A stretch of DNA of 35,032 nucleotides from an uncultured Prevotellaceae bacterium. Lineage in GTDB: Bacteria; Bacteroidota; Bacteroidia; Bacteroidales; Bacteroidaceae. Positions 9,618 through 17,653 of this stretch are shown here, piece by piece. The notes beneath the pieces were generated by a model, which saw nothing but the letters and a program-made list of their open reading frames with translations, was not told the origin of the DNA and searched no databases. The position numbers and the translations under genes are program-made. Position 1 is the stretch's first letter, and every line of letters starts with the position of its first letter. Location: the NCBI GenBank assembly GCA_902799905.1, contig CADCCB010000047.1, forward strand, positions 1 to 35,032. The letters are read 5' to 3'.

Positions 9618-9651
9618 TGCAAAGTTAGCAATTATTCATGAAACAGCAAAA
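9618..9651 (-). promoter_or_regulatory. promoter of the susC operon
   Basis: The minus strand has TTTTG (9651-9647), a 19-nt spacer and TAACTTTGC (9627-9619), both matching the Bacteroidetes sigma-ABfr consensus. Transcription would start at about 9612, leaving a leader of about 70 nt before ATG 9541. Confidence 0.75.
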
Positions 9652-9677
9652 CTTTATTTCAACTATTTTTTTTAATA

Positions 9678-9718
9678 TTGAGTTAAAATATACCTTTTGA
9701 CTATATTTTACACCTCAA
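9678..9718. promoter_or_regulatory. inverted repeat between susC and pectate lyase, candidate operator
   Basis: TAAAATATA (9684-9692) and TATATTTTA (9702-9710) are exact complements around a 9-nt spacer. Outside them, TTGAG (9678-9682) and CTCAA (9714-9718) also pair. It lies 27 nt beyond the susC -33 box and about 100 nt before the PL1 -33 box, a plausible position for an activator serving either or both sides. AT-richness makes chance pairing possible, but the outer GC-containing pairs argue against it. Confidence 0.4.
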
Positions 9719-9816
9719 ACAACAATTATTACACCCATCCTGCTTGACAAGGTTCCGTATTTGGACAATATAAAAAAAATAAGGTACGCGTAATACTTTC
9801 TTTTTTCGCCGACATA

Positions 9817-9850
9817 TTTGGCCGTTTAAGAATTAGTTCGTATCTTTGCA
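9817..9850 (+). promoter_or_regulatory. promoter of the pectate lyase gene
   Basis: TTTG (9817-9820), a 20-nt spacer and TATCTTTGC (9841-9849) form a near-perfect Bacteroidetes promoter 31 nt before the ATG at 9881. Confidence 0.8.
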
Positions 9851-9880
9851 GGCGAAACAACTATTACTATTTTTATCACA

Positions 9881-11704
9881 ATGAAAAAACTACTAATTAC
9901 TCTACTAGGTGCCGTGGCCCTGTTGCCGGCTATGGCAGGTAACAACAACGTGGCCCCATGGGGATGGGCAACATGCTCCGACGAGACAGGAACGGCCTAC
10001 ACCCTGAGCGGTGGCAACTACACTGACGCCAAGATCGTCACCCTGACAGCCCTTGGTAACGAACAGACTGACGACGCACAGATTAAGCAGGCCATCGCCA
10101 CGAATGACATCATCATTTTGGACGGTTCCAACGGTGATTTTATCATCAGCGAGACCATGAAACTGGGATCGACGAAGAACAAGACTATCATCGGCATCAA
10201 CAACGCCCGCCTGTGCACAAAGTTCTTCCTGACCTCAGAAGACAATGCATACCTAAAACAACAGAAACTGGAGAACCTGAGCAGCACAGACCAGTATACG
10301 GGCACATTGCCTGACGGTACTGAGATCACCTGCGACAAGCGCGCCTTCTTCACCAAAAAGGCCCTTATGGAACTGCAGTATCAGAAGACAGGGGCCTATA
10401 CGCTGCCCAACAAGGCCGGTATATTCATCATCGAAGGCTCCAGCGAGAACATCATCATCCGTAACCTCTCGCTGATAGGTCCGGGTGCGGTTGACATCGA
10501 TGGCGCTGACCTCATCACCAACCAGGGCAAGCACGTGTGGATAGACCACTGCACACTGGTAGACTCCCAGGACGGCGCACTAGACAGCAAGGTGTGCGAC
10601 TGGGCCACATACACTTATAACCACTTCTACTACACCTCGCGCAGTTACTCACATGCCTACACCTGCGGCTGCGGATGGGCCGATGGCACAATGATTCTTC
10701 ACCTCACTTTCGCCTGCAACATCTGGGGCGAGGGATGTATGCGAAGACTGCCGCAGTGCGGAGACTGCTATGTGCATCTCGTGAATAACTACCACAACTG
10801 CCCAGGCAACAGCGTTGGCATGACCATCAACGACAACTGCAAGGCGCTGGTGGAAAACAACTTTGCTGCAGCAGGCGTGAACAGCCCGCTGACAGGCAGT
10901 GGCACTGGCCGCAAAGTGACGGCCCGTGGCAACAACTTCAGCGCATCGTCTGTTGGCAGTGAGGTTACGGTGCCTTACCAGTACACCGCAATTGCTGCCA
11001 CTGATGTTCCCGCCACGCTGACAGGCGAAGAGGGAGCCGGTGCCACACTGGGCAACGATGCAGAATACATCCTCTCCACCATTCCTACTGCAGAGCGTAG
11101 CGGCGAGACGGTATATGTCATCGTGAAGGAAGATGGGCACATCGGTGGCAGCATCACCGAGATAGACGGCATCACCGTCACCTTCGACCCTTCTGTCACC
11201 GACTGGAGAAGTGGCGGCACTGGCAACGATGCTAAAACAGTTGACGGTGTAGACCTCACTGGGTACTACACCCAGAGCGATGCGACCAACGGTGCGCCCA
11301 TCATCATTGAGACCACGCAGGCAGGCACGCTTAGTATTTTTCTTGGCGGTGGTGTGGCCACCAACAAATCTGTCAACATGGTGGAAGGTGAGAACGGGCT
11401 GACTGCCACTGTCCTCAGCAGCGGAGCCACAATAGAAAATGGTGCGAAGCCTGCGACAGCCATTAACGCATGGGATGCCCTGATATATACACTTCAGGCC
11501 AACAAGACCTATAAGTTCTTCGTAGGTGGCACCAAGTGGCGCTTAGCGGCCATTCGCTATATACCTGGTGAGGATACTGGCATTAGGGGGATTGCCACTT
11601 GCCAACAGGCTAACGGCAATGTGTACAATCTGCAGGGGCAGGAGGTAAACGAGACCTATAAGGGTGTTGTCATCAAGAACGGTAAGAAAGTCGTTATGAA
11701 ATAA
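9881..11704 (+). CDS. secreted PL1-family pectate lyase
   Basis: This 607-residue protein would cleave homogalacturonan by beta-elimination outside the cell. It has a signal peptide (cleavage about residue 19) and a PL1 beta-helix at about 20-360. The family signature VWIDHC lies at 219-224, followed by DGALD, and the Arg-rich strand MRRLPQCGDCYVHLVNNY (287-304) should hold the catalytic Arg. It is Cys-rich around 263-296 (CGC, FAC, EGC, QCGDC), so disulphides are likely. Residues about 410-580 form a second beta module that could bind carbohydrate. The C-terminus, YNLQGQEVNETYKGVVIKNG followed by KKVVMK, is a type IX-like tail shared with the protein at 531-1676. It is divergent from susC and probably co-regulated with it. 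Confidence 0.9.
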   Translation: MKKLLITLLGAVALLPAMAGNNNVAPWGWATCSDETGTAYTLSGGNYTDAKIVTLTALGNEQTDDAQIKQAIATNDIIILDGSNGDFIISETMKLGSTKNKTIIGINNARLCTKFFLTSEDNAYLKQQKLENLSSTDQYTGTLPDGTEITCDKRAFFTKKALMELQYQKTGAYTLPNKAGIFIIEGSSENIIIRNLSLIGPGAVDIDGADLITNQGKHVWIDHCTLVDSQDGALDSKVCDWATYTYNHFYYTSRSYSHAYTCGCGWADGTMILHLTFACNIWGEGCMRRLPQCGDCYVHLVNNYHNCPGNSVGMTINDNCKALVENNFAAAGVNSPLTGSGTGRKVTARGNNFSASSVGSEVTVPYQYTAIAATDVPATLTGEEGAGATLGNDAEYILSTIPTAERSGETVYVIVKEDGHIGGSITEIDGITVTFDPSVTDWRSGGTGNDAKTVDGVDLTGYYTQSDATNGAPIIIETTQAGTLSIFLGGGVATNKSVNMVEGENGLTATVLSSGATIENGAKPATAINAWDALIYTLQANKTYKFFVGGTKWRLAAIRYIPGEDTGIRGIATCQQANGNVYNLQGQEVNETYKGVVIKNGKKVVMK

Positions 11705-11711
11705 AAAGAAA

Positions 11712-11750
11712 GTTTGCTTGCTTCAGACTGGCAGTTTGAAGCAAGCAAAC
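11712..11750. terminator. strong 14-bp hairpin between convergent genes
   Basis: GTTTGCTTGCTTCA (11712-11725) pairs perfectly with 11737-11750 around an 11-nt loop. On the minus strand it is followed by TTTCTTTTTAT, so it best terminates leftward transcription from the GH57 gene. It lies 8 nt after the pectate lyase stop. Confidence 0.75.
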
Positions 11751-11757
11751 CAAGAGA

Positions 11758-11791
11758 GAGCCGTAAGCAAATTCAGGTTTGCTTACGGCTC
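11758..11791. terminator. second 14-bp hairpin between convergent genes
   Basis: GAGCCGTAAGCAAA (11758-11771) pairs exactly with 11778-11791 around a 6-nt loop. It is the second of two back-to-back hairpins in the 93-nt convergent gap. For rightward transcription only a short T-rich stretch (ATTCGTTTAG) follows. Confidence 0.6.
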
Positions 11792-11797
11792 ATTCGT

Positions 11798-13189
11798 TTA
11801 GGCTTCCGTCTCAGCCTTCTTCGGAGCAGCGGCCTTCTTGGCTGCAGGTTTCTTGGCGGCCGGTTTCTTGGCGGCCGGTTTCTTCTCGGCGGGCTCAAGT
11901 TTCTCCAGTTTCGACTTCAGACGAGTGATCTCCTTGTCCTTCATCTCAATCTCGTCACCCTGATTACGGATGGTGGTGAGTAGAGAGTTGAGTTGCTCGT
12001 TGTCAATCTCCTCGGGATAGAGGGCATTGACTCTATTGATGAAATCGCCCAGGATGTTCATGTAGTTAGTGAAGGCATCGAACGGTCCGCTGTAGATGCC
12101 ACGATCCAGTCCCACGTTTGAAGGCTTGGTGGTCATGAAGCGGAAATTGTTAGAAGCCTGCAGGTAATCCCAGTCCTGATTGATGCGGGGATCGTTGGCA
12201 ATGAGCAGACGGTCGGCCACAGAGTAGAGTTTGTGGAAGGCCTCGCGCTGCATGGCGTTACCAAGCCAGCAGGAGCAGTCACGCTCCTCATCGACCCACG
12301 ACAGGGTGTCTGGCACGTCAATGGCACCCACACTCTTCACCTTCATGCATATCTCCGTCGGCGTAGAGAAGGTGATACCCTTCTCCTTGGCACATACGGG
12401 CAGTGCATGGAGGAATTCGAGGATATTGCTGCTGAGGGGCTGGGCGATGCCCAGGGCAGAGAGTTCCATGAAGATATTAATGATCTGCTCTTCCTCTGGC
12501 AGACGGGCGATGCGGTCAATATATGCATCGGCGAAGAGAGGATAGCCCTCCCACTCAGCATTGTTGAAACGCAGAGAGATATCGTCGCTCAGTTCCACGT
12601 CGCGGAGCAGCAACTTCAGGTTGGGAGCAATGTTGCAGTTATAGACATAGTGGGGCGATTTCCAGCCGAGCACATGCTTGGCACCCTCGGTAAGCATTCC
12701 CTTGAAGCCCAGTGCAGCAATCTGTGCGCCAATGTCATCACTATAGATGAGCGACGAGTTGCGGGCTACGGTAGGTGTCTGTCCGAAGTACTCCTTGATT
12801 TTCTCCACCTGCTTCTTCATATCACGGGCAAAACTCTGCTCGTTGGCCAAAGAAGACAGACCGTGGCTGTAAGGCTCAGCGAGGAACTCCACACATCCAG
12901 TCTCGTTCAGTTCCTGCAGTTTCTCCAGCACCTGCGGGGCATGCATCTCAAGTTGCTCGATGCCGGTGCCTGACAGGGAGAAGGCCACCTTGAAATACTT
13001 GCCGTTCTCCTGGATCATCTGCTGCAGCGTGTTCAGCGCTGGCATATAACTGCGTGCGGCAATGTCGCTGATGCTACGCTCGTTCTCGTAGTCATCATAA
13101 TAGTAATGGTCGGTACCGATATCAAAGAAACGGTAGCGCTTCAGATGAATAATCTGATGTATCTCAAAATATAAACAAATTGTTTTCAT
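11798..13189 (-). CDS. GH57 alpha-amylase-like protein with a lost nucleophile and a Lys/Ala-rich tail
   Basis: This 463-residue protein has the GH57 framework: FEIHQIIHL (8-16, region 1 HQ), VEFLAEPYSHGL (100-111, region 2) and VELSDDISLRF (198-208, the region with the catalytic Asp). Where active relatives carry RNTEL with the Glu nucleophile, this protein has RNSSL (143-147), so Ser 146 replaces Glu. Amylase-like GH57 homologues missing catalytic residues are known in Bacteroides. Residues about 400-440 form a coiled coil (EIEMKDKEITRLKSKLEKLE), followed by a histone H1-like tail with repeated KKPAA. It is the last gene of the debranching enzyme/GT4 operon. No signal peptide is seen, so it is cytosolic. 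Glucan binding or a regulatory role is more likely than hydrolysis. Confidence 0.85.
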   Translation of the reverse strand: MKTICLYFEIHQIIHLKRYRFFDIGTDHYYYDDYENERSISDIAARSYMPALNTLQQMIQENGKYFKVAFSLSGTGIEQLEMHAPQVLEKLQELNETGCVEFLAEPYSHGLSSLANEQSFARDMKKQVEKIKEYFGQTPTVARNSSLIYSDDIGAQIAALGFKGMLTEGAKHVLGWKSPHYVYNCNIAPNLKLLLRDVELSDDISLRFNNAEWEGYPLFADAYIDRIARLPEEEQIINIFMELSALGIAQPLSSNILEFLHALPVCAKEKGITFSTPTEICMKVKSVGAIDVPDTLSWVDEERDCSCWLGNAMQREAFHKLYSVADRLLIANDPRINQDWDYLQASNNFRFMTTKPSNVGLDRGIYSGPFDAFTNYMNILGDFINRVNALYPEEIDNEQLNSLLTTIRNQGDEIEMKDKEITRLKSKLEKLEPAEKKPAAKKPAAKKPAAKKAAAPKKAETEA

Positions 13190-13257
13190 AATTGTTAATT
13201 CTTAATTCTTAATCGCGAAGCGATAACTCTTAACTCTTAATTCTTAACTCTTAATTA
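13190..13257. repeat. short TTAACTCTTAATTC direct repeats
   Basis: The 68-nt gap between the GT4 and GH57 genes is made of degenerate repeats of CTTAATT / CTTAACT. They surround a small palindrome, ATCGC-GAA-GCGAT (13212-13224). No promoter box is visible. Confidence 0.5.
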
Positions 13258-14529
13258 TCATTCTTCCCACCCCAGGGTTCTCCTGTACAGTGTGCGAATC
13301 CAACGACCCACTTTCTCCCAGGTAATCTGGTCAACTTCCTTCTTACCCTCATCCTGGAGATAATGGAAGAGTGAGTCATTGACACAGATGCTGTAGATGG
13401 CATCGGCCAGTGCATGCACGTCCCAGTAGTCAACCTTGATACAGTTGTCGAGAATCTCGGCACAGCCAGACTGCTTGGAAATGATAGATGGCGTGCCGCA
13501 CTGCATGGCCTCGAGAGGCGAGATGCCGAAAGGCTCTGAAACAGAAGGCATCACATAGACATCGGAGGCCTTGAGGCACTCGTACACCTGCTTGCCACGC
13601 ATAAAGCCCGGGAAGTGGAAGCGATCGGCAATGCCGCGCTCGGCAGCCAGATAGATCATCGCATCCATCATATCACCCGAGCCTGCCATGCAGAAACGCA
13701 CGTTGCGGGTGCGGTGAAGCACCATGTTGGCAGCCTCAACGAAATACTCTGGTCCCTTCTGCATGGTGATACGTCCGAGGAAGGTAACGATCTTCTCCTT
13801 ACCGGTGTGGTCTGGACGAGGAATGTCTTGATACTCTTGTGGAAGAGGATAGACGGCGTTGTGGACAGTAAAGCACTTGCGCGGATCCTGATGATACTGG
13901 TTGATGACCGTCTGACGCGTCAGTTCACTGACACACATGATGCAGTCAGCATGGTCCATACCGTTTTTCTCAATGGAGTAGACGGTGGGGTTGACCTTAC
14001 CACGGCTACGGTCGAAGTCGGTAGCATGGACATGGATGCACAGGGGCTTGCCACTGACCTGCTTGGCATGGATGCCAGCAGGGAAGGTCAGCCAGTCATG
14101 GGCGTGAATGATGTCGAACTCTTCGGTACGGGCTACGACACCAGCAATAATCGAGTAGTTGTTGATCTCCTCGTGCAGGTTGCCGGGATAACCACCGGCG
14201 AACTCCATACAACCGAGATCGTTCACGTTCATATAGTTGAAGTCAGCATAGATGTGCTCACGGCACTTGAAGTAGTACTCGGGATCCATGATGTTCCCTA
14301 CCCTGCTCTTCACATAGTCGAAGTTGACGTCGCGCCAGGCAATGGGCACTGCATTCATAGCCACGATACGGCAGGCGTGCTGACTCTCATCGCCAAAGGG
14401 ATGGGGCAGGCAGAGCACCGTATCGATGTCGCCCTGAGCCTTCAGGCCCTCTGAGATACCATAGTTAGCGGTGGCGAGTCCACCAAACACATGAGGAGGA
14501 TACTCCCATCCAAACATTAATACTTTCAT
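13258..14529 (-). CDS. GT4 glycosyltransferase, likely glycogen synthase-type
   Basis: This 423-residue cytosolic GT-B enzyme starts MKVLMFGWEYPPHVFGGLAT, a starch/glycogen synthase-like N-terminal loop. HAHDW (142-146), SELTRQTVINQY (201-212) and VTFLGRITMQKGPEYF (248-263) follow. The EX7E donor-site motif is SEPFGISPLEA (E332, E340). It would transfer glucose from a nucleotide sugar to an alpha-glucan; the donor cannot be told from sequence. It sits between a debranching enzyme and a GH57 protein, an order I recall from Bacteroides thetaiotaomicron. A perfect Shine-Dalgarno sequence overlaps the upstream stop codon, so translation is probably coupled. Confidence 0.9.
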   Translation of the reverse strand: MKVLMFGWEYPPHVFGGLATANYGISEGLKAQGDIDTVLCLPHPFGDESQHACRIVAMNAVPIAWRDVNFDYVKSRVGNIMDPEYYFKCREHIYADFNYMNVNDLGCMEFAGGYPGNLHEEINNYSIIAGVVARTEEFDIIHAHDWLTFPAGIHAKQVSGKPLCIHVHATDFDRSRGKVNPTVYSIEKNGMDHADCIMCVSELTRQTVINQYHQDPRKCFTVHNAVYPLPQEYQDIPRPDHTGKEKIVTFLGRITMQKGPEYFVEAANMVLHRTRNVRFCMAGSGDMMDAMIYLAAERGIADRFHFPGFMRGKQVYECLKASDVYVMPSVSEPFGISPLEAMQCGTPSIISKQSGCAEILDNCIKVDYWDVHALADAIYSICVNDSLFHYLQDEGKKEVDQITWEKVGRWIRTLYRRTLGWEE

Positions 14530-14534
14530 AGTTT

Positions 14535-14544
14535 CACCTCCTTA
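14535..14544 (-). promoter_or_regulatory. Shine-Dalgarno sequence built into the upstream stop codon
   Basis: The minus strand reads TAAGGAGGTG: the TAA is the stop of the debranching enzyme (14544-14542) and AAGGAGGTG sits 5 nt before the GT4 ATG. Strong anti-16S matches are uncommon in Bacteroidetes, so this fixes the GT4 start and suggests coupled expression. Confidence 0.75.
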
Positions 14545-16491
14545 TTTTTGATACGAATACTTTTCGAGCAACTTCATGGTGCGCAGAATCTCGGCCACAT
14601 TCATGGCAAACGACATAGCACCGCGTCCGTGGAAGGGCGGGTTGCCGTCGAACAGTTCCGAGATGGTACCGATAGCATGATAGTCAATCTCATCCTCGTA
14701 ACCCACCATCTGACGTTCAACAAACGACAGGCGGGTGCGCTTATAGAGTTTCAGACAGGCCTCCATATAGAAACCTCCCAGCCAAGGCCAGGCCGTTCCC
14801 TGATGGTAGGCATAGTCGCGTTGCGTCTGCGGACCGACATACATCGGGTTGTAGCCGCCACTCTTCGGTGAGAGGGAGCGCAGTCCCTTCGGGGTAAGCA
14901 GTTCGCGCGTACATATATCTACTACGCTCTTCATCTGCTGCTGAGACAGAGGCGAATAGTCGAGGGCTACAGCAAAAATCTGGTTGGGGCGTACGCTCCA
15001 GTCCATCATGGCACCATCGACGTAGTCGAGCAGATAGCCGTACTCGTTGACAAAGGTATCGACGAACGACTGCTTAGCCTTCGAGGCCAGTTCCTCCAGA
15101 TGCTTGGCGGCCTTCTCGTCTTTCTGGTCGGCAGCCAGCGAAGCACAGAACTTAAGGGCGTTATACCACAGGGCGTTGAACTCGACGATATAGCCCGAAC
15201 GAGGCACTACGGGACGGCCATTGGCTGTAGAGTTCATCCACGTGATAGCCTTGTCGCGACCATTGGCAAAGAGGAGCCCGTTGTCATCGAGACGCAGGTT
15301 AGGATGACCACCCTTCTCAATATACTTGACGATGTCCTTGACCAGTTTACCATACTTCTCGATACACTTGTCACGGCCCATGTACTTGGCATACTGCTGT
15401 ATAGCCCATACGGCCCACAGAGGCACGTCAGGCTGTTCCATCTCATAGATCTTCACGCTCAGCGGCTTGCCCTCCATGAACTCACGGAGTCCACGCTCGG
15501 CAGTACTCATGACCAGTTCGAAATAGTCGTCCTCGTCAATGGCCAACGTCAGTCCCGGCAGAGAGATAAAGGTGTCGCGAGCACGGCACTTGAACCAAGG
15601 ATAGCCAGCCAGCAGATAGCGTGTGTCGTCAGCCTCACGGTTGTGGAACTGATGGGCTGCGGTGACCAGGCAATGGTAGAAGTTATCGCGAGGCACACGC
15701 ACGTCTATCTCTTTCTGGAACAGCGCCTTGAGCGTCGACGACTTGATCTGCGACGTAGAAGCCGAGAAGACAATGCTCTCGCCCTTCTTGATGGGCAGTT
15801 CGAAATAGCCGGGCACATAGAGGTCCTCGTTGGAGGCGTAGCCACGCTCCTGCTCCTTCGGGTATTCGATACCACGATACCAGTCGGGCTGGAAGATGAA
15901 CTCATTCTTCTTGTTGAACTGCATGAACAAATCGGGATATCCCCTGTACATGCAGGTCTTGATGCCATTGTCGATGGCATGATACTCACGGCTGGCCACG
16001 CCGTTCTCATGTGTGAACTGACGCACAGAGCGGAAGGCCAGGAACGGACGGAAGCGGAGCAGTGTGGCCGAATGGGCCTCCTCCAGCGTGTAGCGGATAA
16101 GGATGCGATCCTCATAGGCCTGGAAGATGGTCTCACGCTTCAACACTACACCGCCTACACGGTAGATGGTGGTAGGCACCAGACTGGCATCAAACTCACG
16201 GATGTACTTGTGTCCCTTAGGACTGAAGTTGTTGCCCTGATACTTGTGGAGGCCCAAGTTGAATTCTGCCCCATGCTGAACCACCGTACAGTCAAACGAC
16301 GACAAGAGTACATGGTTCTCGTCGTCGAGTTCGGGTACGGGAACAACCAGCAAACCGTGGTACTTACGCGTGTTACAGTCGACTAATGTCGAACTGCTGT
16401 AGGCACCAGACCGGTTCGTACGGAGCAATTCACGGCGCAGACTCTCCTCAAGGTTCGTCATCACGGCTTTCTCAAATCGTAAATAACTCAT
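14542..16491 (-). CDS. glycogen debranching enzyme (amylo-alpha-1,6-glucosidase, GH133-type)
   Basis: This 649-residue cytosolic enzyme would remove alpha-1,6 branches from glycogen or maltodextrin. The N-terminal beta domain covers about 1-260 (LRTNRSGAYSSSTLVDCNTR, TRKYHGLLV, ETIFQAYEDRILIRY). The (alpha/alpha) barrel covers about 270-645, with AGYPWFKCRARDTFISLPGL, ITWMNSTANGRP and VEFNALWYNALKF. Many family members have TWMDA where this one has TWMNS; I recall the N form from Bacteroides relatives, so I do not treat it as inactivating. It is the first gene of the three-gene glucan operon, with a promoter at 16549-16580. Confidence 0.93.
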   Translation of the reverse strand: MSYLRFEKAVMTNLEESLRRELLRTNRSGAYSSSTLVDCNTRKYHGLLVVPVPELDDENHVLLSSFDCTVVQHGAEFNLGLHKYQGNNFSPKGHKYIREFDASLVPTTIYRVGGVVLKRETIFQAYEDRILIRYTLEEAHSATLLRFRPFLAFRSVRQFTHENGVASREYHAIDNGIKTCMYRGYPDLFMQFNKKNEFIFQPDWYRGIEYPKEQERGYASNEDLYVPGYFELPIKKGESIVFSASTSQIKSSTLKALFQKEIDVRVPRDNFYHCLVTAAHQFHNREADDTRYLLAGYPWFKCRARDTFISLPGLTLAIDEDDYFELVMSTAERGLREFMEGKPLSVKIYEMEQPDVPLWAVWAIQQYAKYMGRDKCIEKYGKLVKDIVKYIEKGGHPNLRLDDNGLLFANGRDKAITWMNSTANGRPVVPRSGYIVEFNALWYNALKFCASLAADQKDEKAAKHLEELASKAKQSFVDTFVNEYGYLLDYVDGAMMDWSVRPNQIFAVALDYSPLSQQQMKSVVDICTRELLTPKGLRSLSPKSGGYNPMYVGPQTQRDYAYHQGTAWPWLGGFYMEACLKLYKRTRLSFVERQMVGYEDEIDYHAIGTISELFDGNPPFHGRGAMSFAMNVAEILRTMKLLEKYSYQK

Positions 16492-16548
16492 AGTTCCTGT
16501 TTAGGTTTCGTATAATTTAATAATGTTGTAGTTTTAGATTTCATTTCC

Positions 16549-16580
16549 CAAAAGTACACATTTTTATCCGTACTGCAAAA
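16549..16580 (-). promoter_or_regulatory. promoter of the glucan operon
   Basis: The minus strand has TTTTG (16580-16576), a 19-nt spacer and TACTTTTG (16556-16549). This gives a leader of about 50 nt before ATG 16491. Confidence 0.65.
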
Positions 16581-16647
16581 CTTTTTCGCGATTATTTTGC
16601 ATTTTTGCCCTAAATTATACAATTTGGGCCATTTTTAGAAGAGATTA

Positions 16648-17574
16648 TTAGGCAGGAATCAGAAAGTTGACAACTTCTTGCTCCACTTTCAATGTGTACT
16701 CACCCACCGGACGCTCTGCCATCCGGCCATCAATACTGACAAGGGCCTTGGGGCTCTCGACAACCATCTCGCGGGTGCGATAGGGATGCACGCTATGATG
16801 ATTGAGGAAGCGTCCCGTCACCAACAGCCACAGTCCTTCTACTAGTTGCTTCACCTTGGGATTATAGACCACCGACACATCGAGCATCCCGTTGTAGGGC
16901 ACTGCACTCGGCGTTTGGCCGTAGCCGTGGGCGTTGCCTATGCAGACGGTCATGACAGAGCGGTCTATCGTCTCGGAATTTATCTTCAGTCGCATCTTAT
17001 AGTCGTGACGATGGAACACCATCAGCACCAGCGACGAGAGGAAGGCCAACTTGCGCGAGCCGAGTATCTGACGGGCCTGGCGGCGCAGGTTCATAATATC
17101 GGCAGACAGTCCGATGTTGACGCAGTTCTGGAAATAGCGGCAGACCTGCTCACCCTGCTTGCTCTCATAACGGATACAGCCCAAGTCGATCTTACGGACG
17201 CGATGGGCTTTCAGCCACTCTACCGTCTGCGGGTCGTTATCCTCATCGAAGCCCCAGAAATGGGCGAAGTCGTTCACCACGCCATTGGGTATCAGTCCCA
17301 GGCACACCTGTTCCCTGACCTCCCGCTCCTCACGCATCAGGCAGTTGACGGCATCGTTCAGGGCAGAGTCGCCCCCCACGATGACTATGGTCTTATAGCC
17401 ATTGTGAATCAGCATGGTTGTCAGCCGCTCTACACTGTCAGCCGACTCGCTCTGCACGAAGTCATAATGAACGCCGTGCTCATCAAGCACCTGCTGAAGT
17501 CGTTCCCAGCGCTTACGAGACTGGTGCAGACCTTGTTTCGGGCAATACAGAATGGCCCACCTATCGTCTTTCAT
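16648..17574 (-). CDS. diacylglycerol/sphingosine kinase-family lipid kinase
   Basis: This 308-residue protein has the DAGK catalytic fold. VIVGGDSALNDAVNCL (64-79) matches the ATP-binding GGDGT region, and LGLIPNGVVNDFAHFWGF (92-109) matches the IPxGTxNDFA segment. A C-terminal beta domain (about 150-300) ends SPKALVSIDGRMAERP. Two canonical residues differ: GGDGT is GGDSA, and GTGND is GVVND. The protein would phosphorylate a membrane lipid at the inner face of the cytoplasmic membrane; the substrate is unknown. It lies 79 nt downstream of miaA, with AT-rich CAATTT repeats in the gap and no clear promoter, so it could be read through from the operon above. Confidence 0.8.
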   Translation of the reverse strand: MKDDRWAILYCPKQGLHQSRKRWERLQQVLDEHGVHYDFVQSESADSVERLTTMLIHNGYKTIVIVGGDSALNDAVNCLMREEREVREQVCLGLIPNGVVNDFAHFWGFDEDNDPQTVEWLKAHRVRKIDLGCIRYESKQGEQVCRYFQNCVNIGLSADIMNLRRQARQILGSRKLAFLSSLVLMVFHRHDYKMRLKINSETIDRSVMTVCIGNAHGYGQTPSAVPYNGMLDVSVVYNPKVKQLVEGLWLLVTGRFLNHHSVHPYRTREMVVESPKALVSIDGRMAERPVGEYTLKVEQEVVNFLIPA

Positions 17575-17653
17575 TTACAATTTGACAATTGACAATTTAC
17601 AATTTATTTTTTGGCCTATGGCTATAGCGTTTGGCCATTTTTTTTGCTAACCG

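Noticed and set aside
9542-9631. Longer N-terminus for SusC
   Set aside because: The extra codons cover the promoter -7 box and precede the signal peptide, so they cannot be translated from the mapped promoter.
15100-16386. Plus-strand open frame (428 codons) opposite the debranching enzyme
   Set aside because: It is antisense to a well-conserved enzyme and has an unnatural composition with no recognisable motif.
14542-16491. TWMNS in place of TWMDA in the debranching enzyme as a sign of inactivity
   Set aside because: I recall the same variant from Bacteroides relatives, and the other barrel motifs are intact.
17575-17653. Possible small RNA in the CAATTT/GGCCAA-rich gap before the lipid kinase
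   Set aside because: There is no promoter box or terminator hairpin. Similar low-complexity sequence occurs at 22860-22915, so it is probably just intergenic repeat drift.
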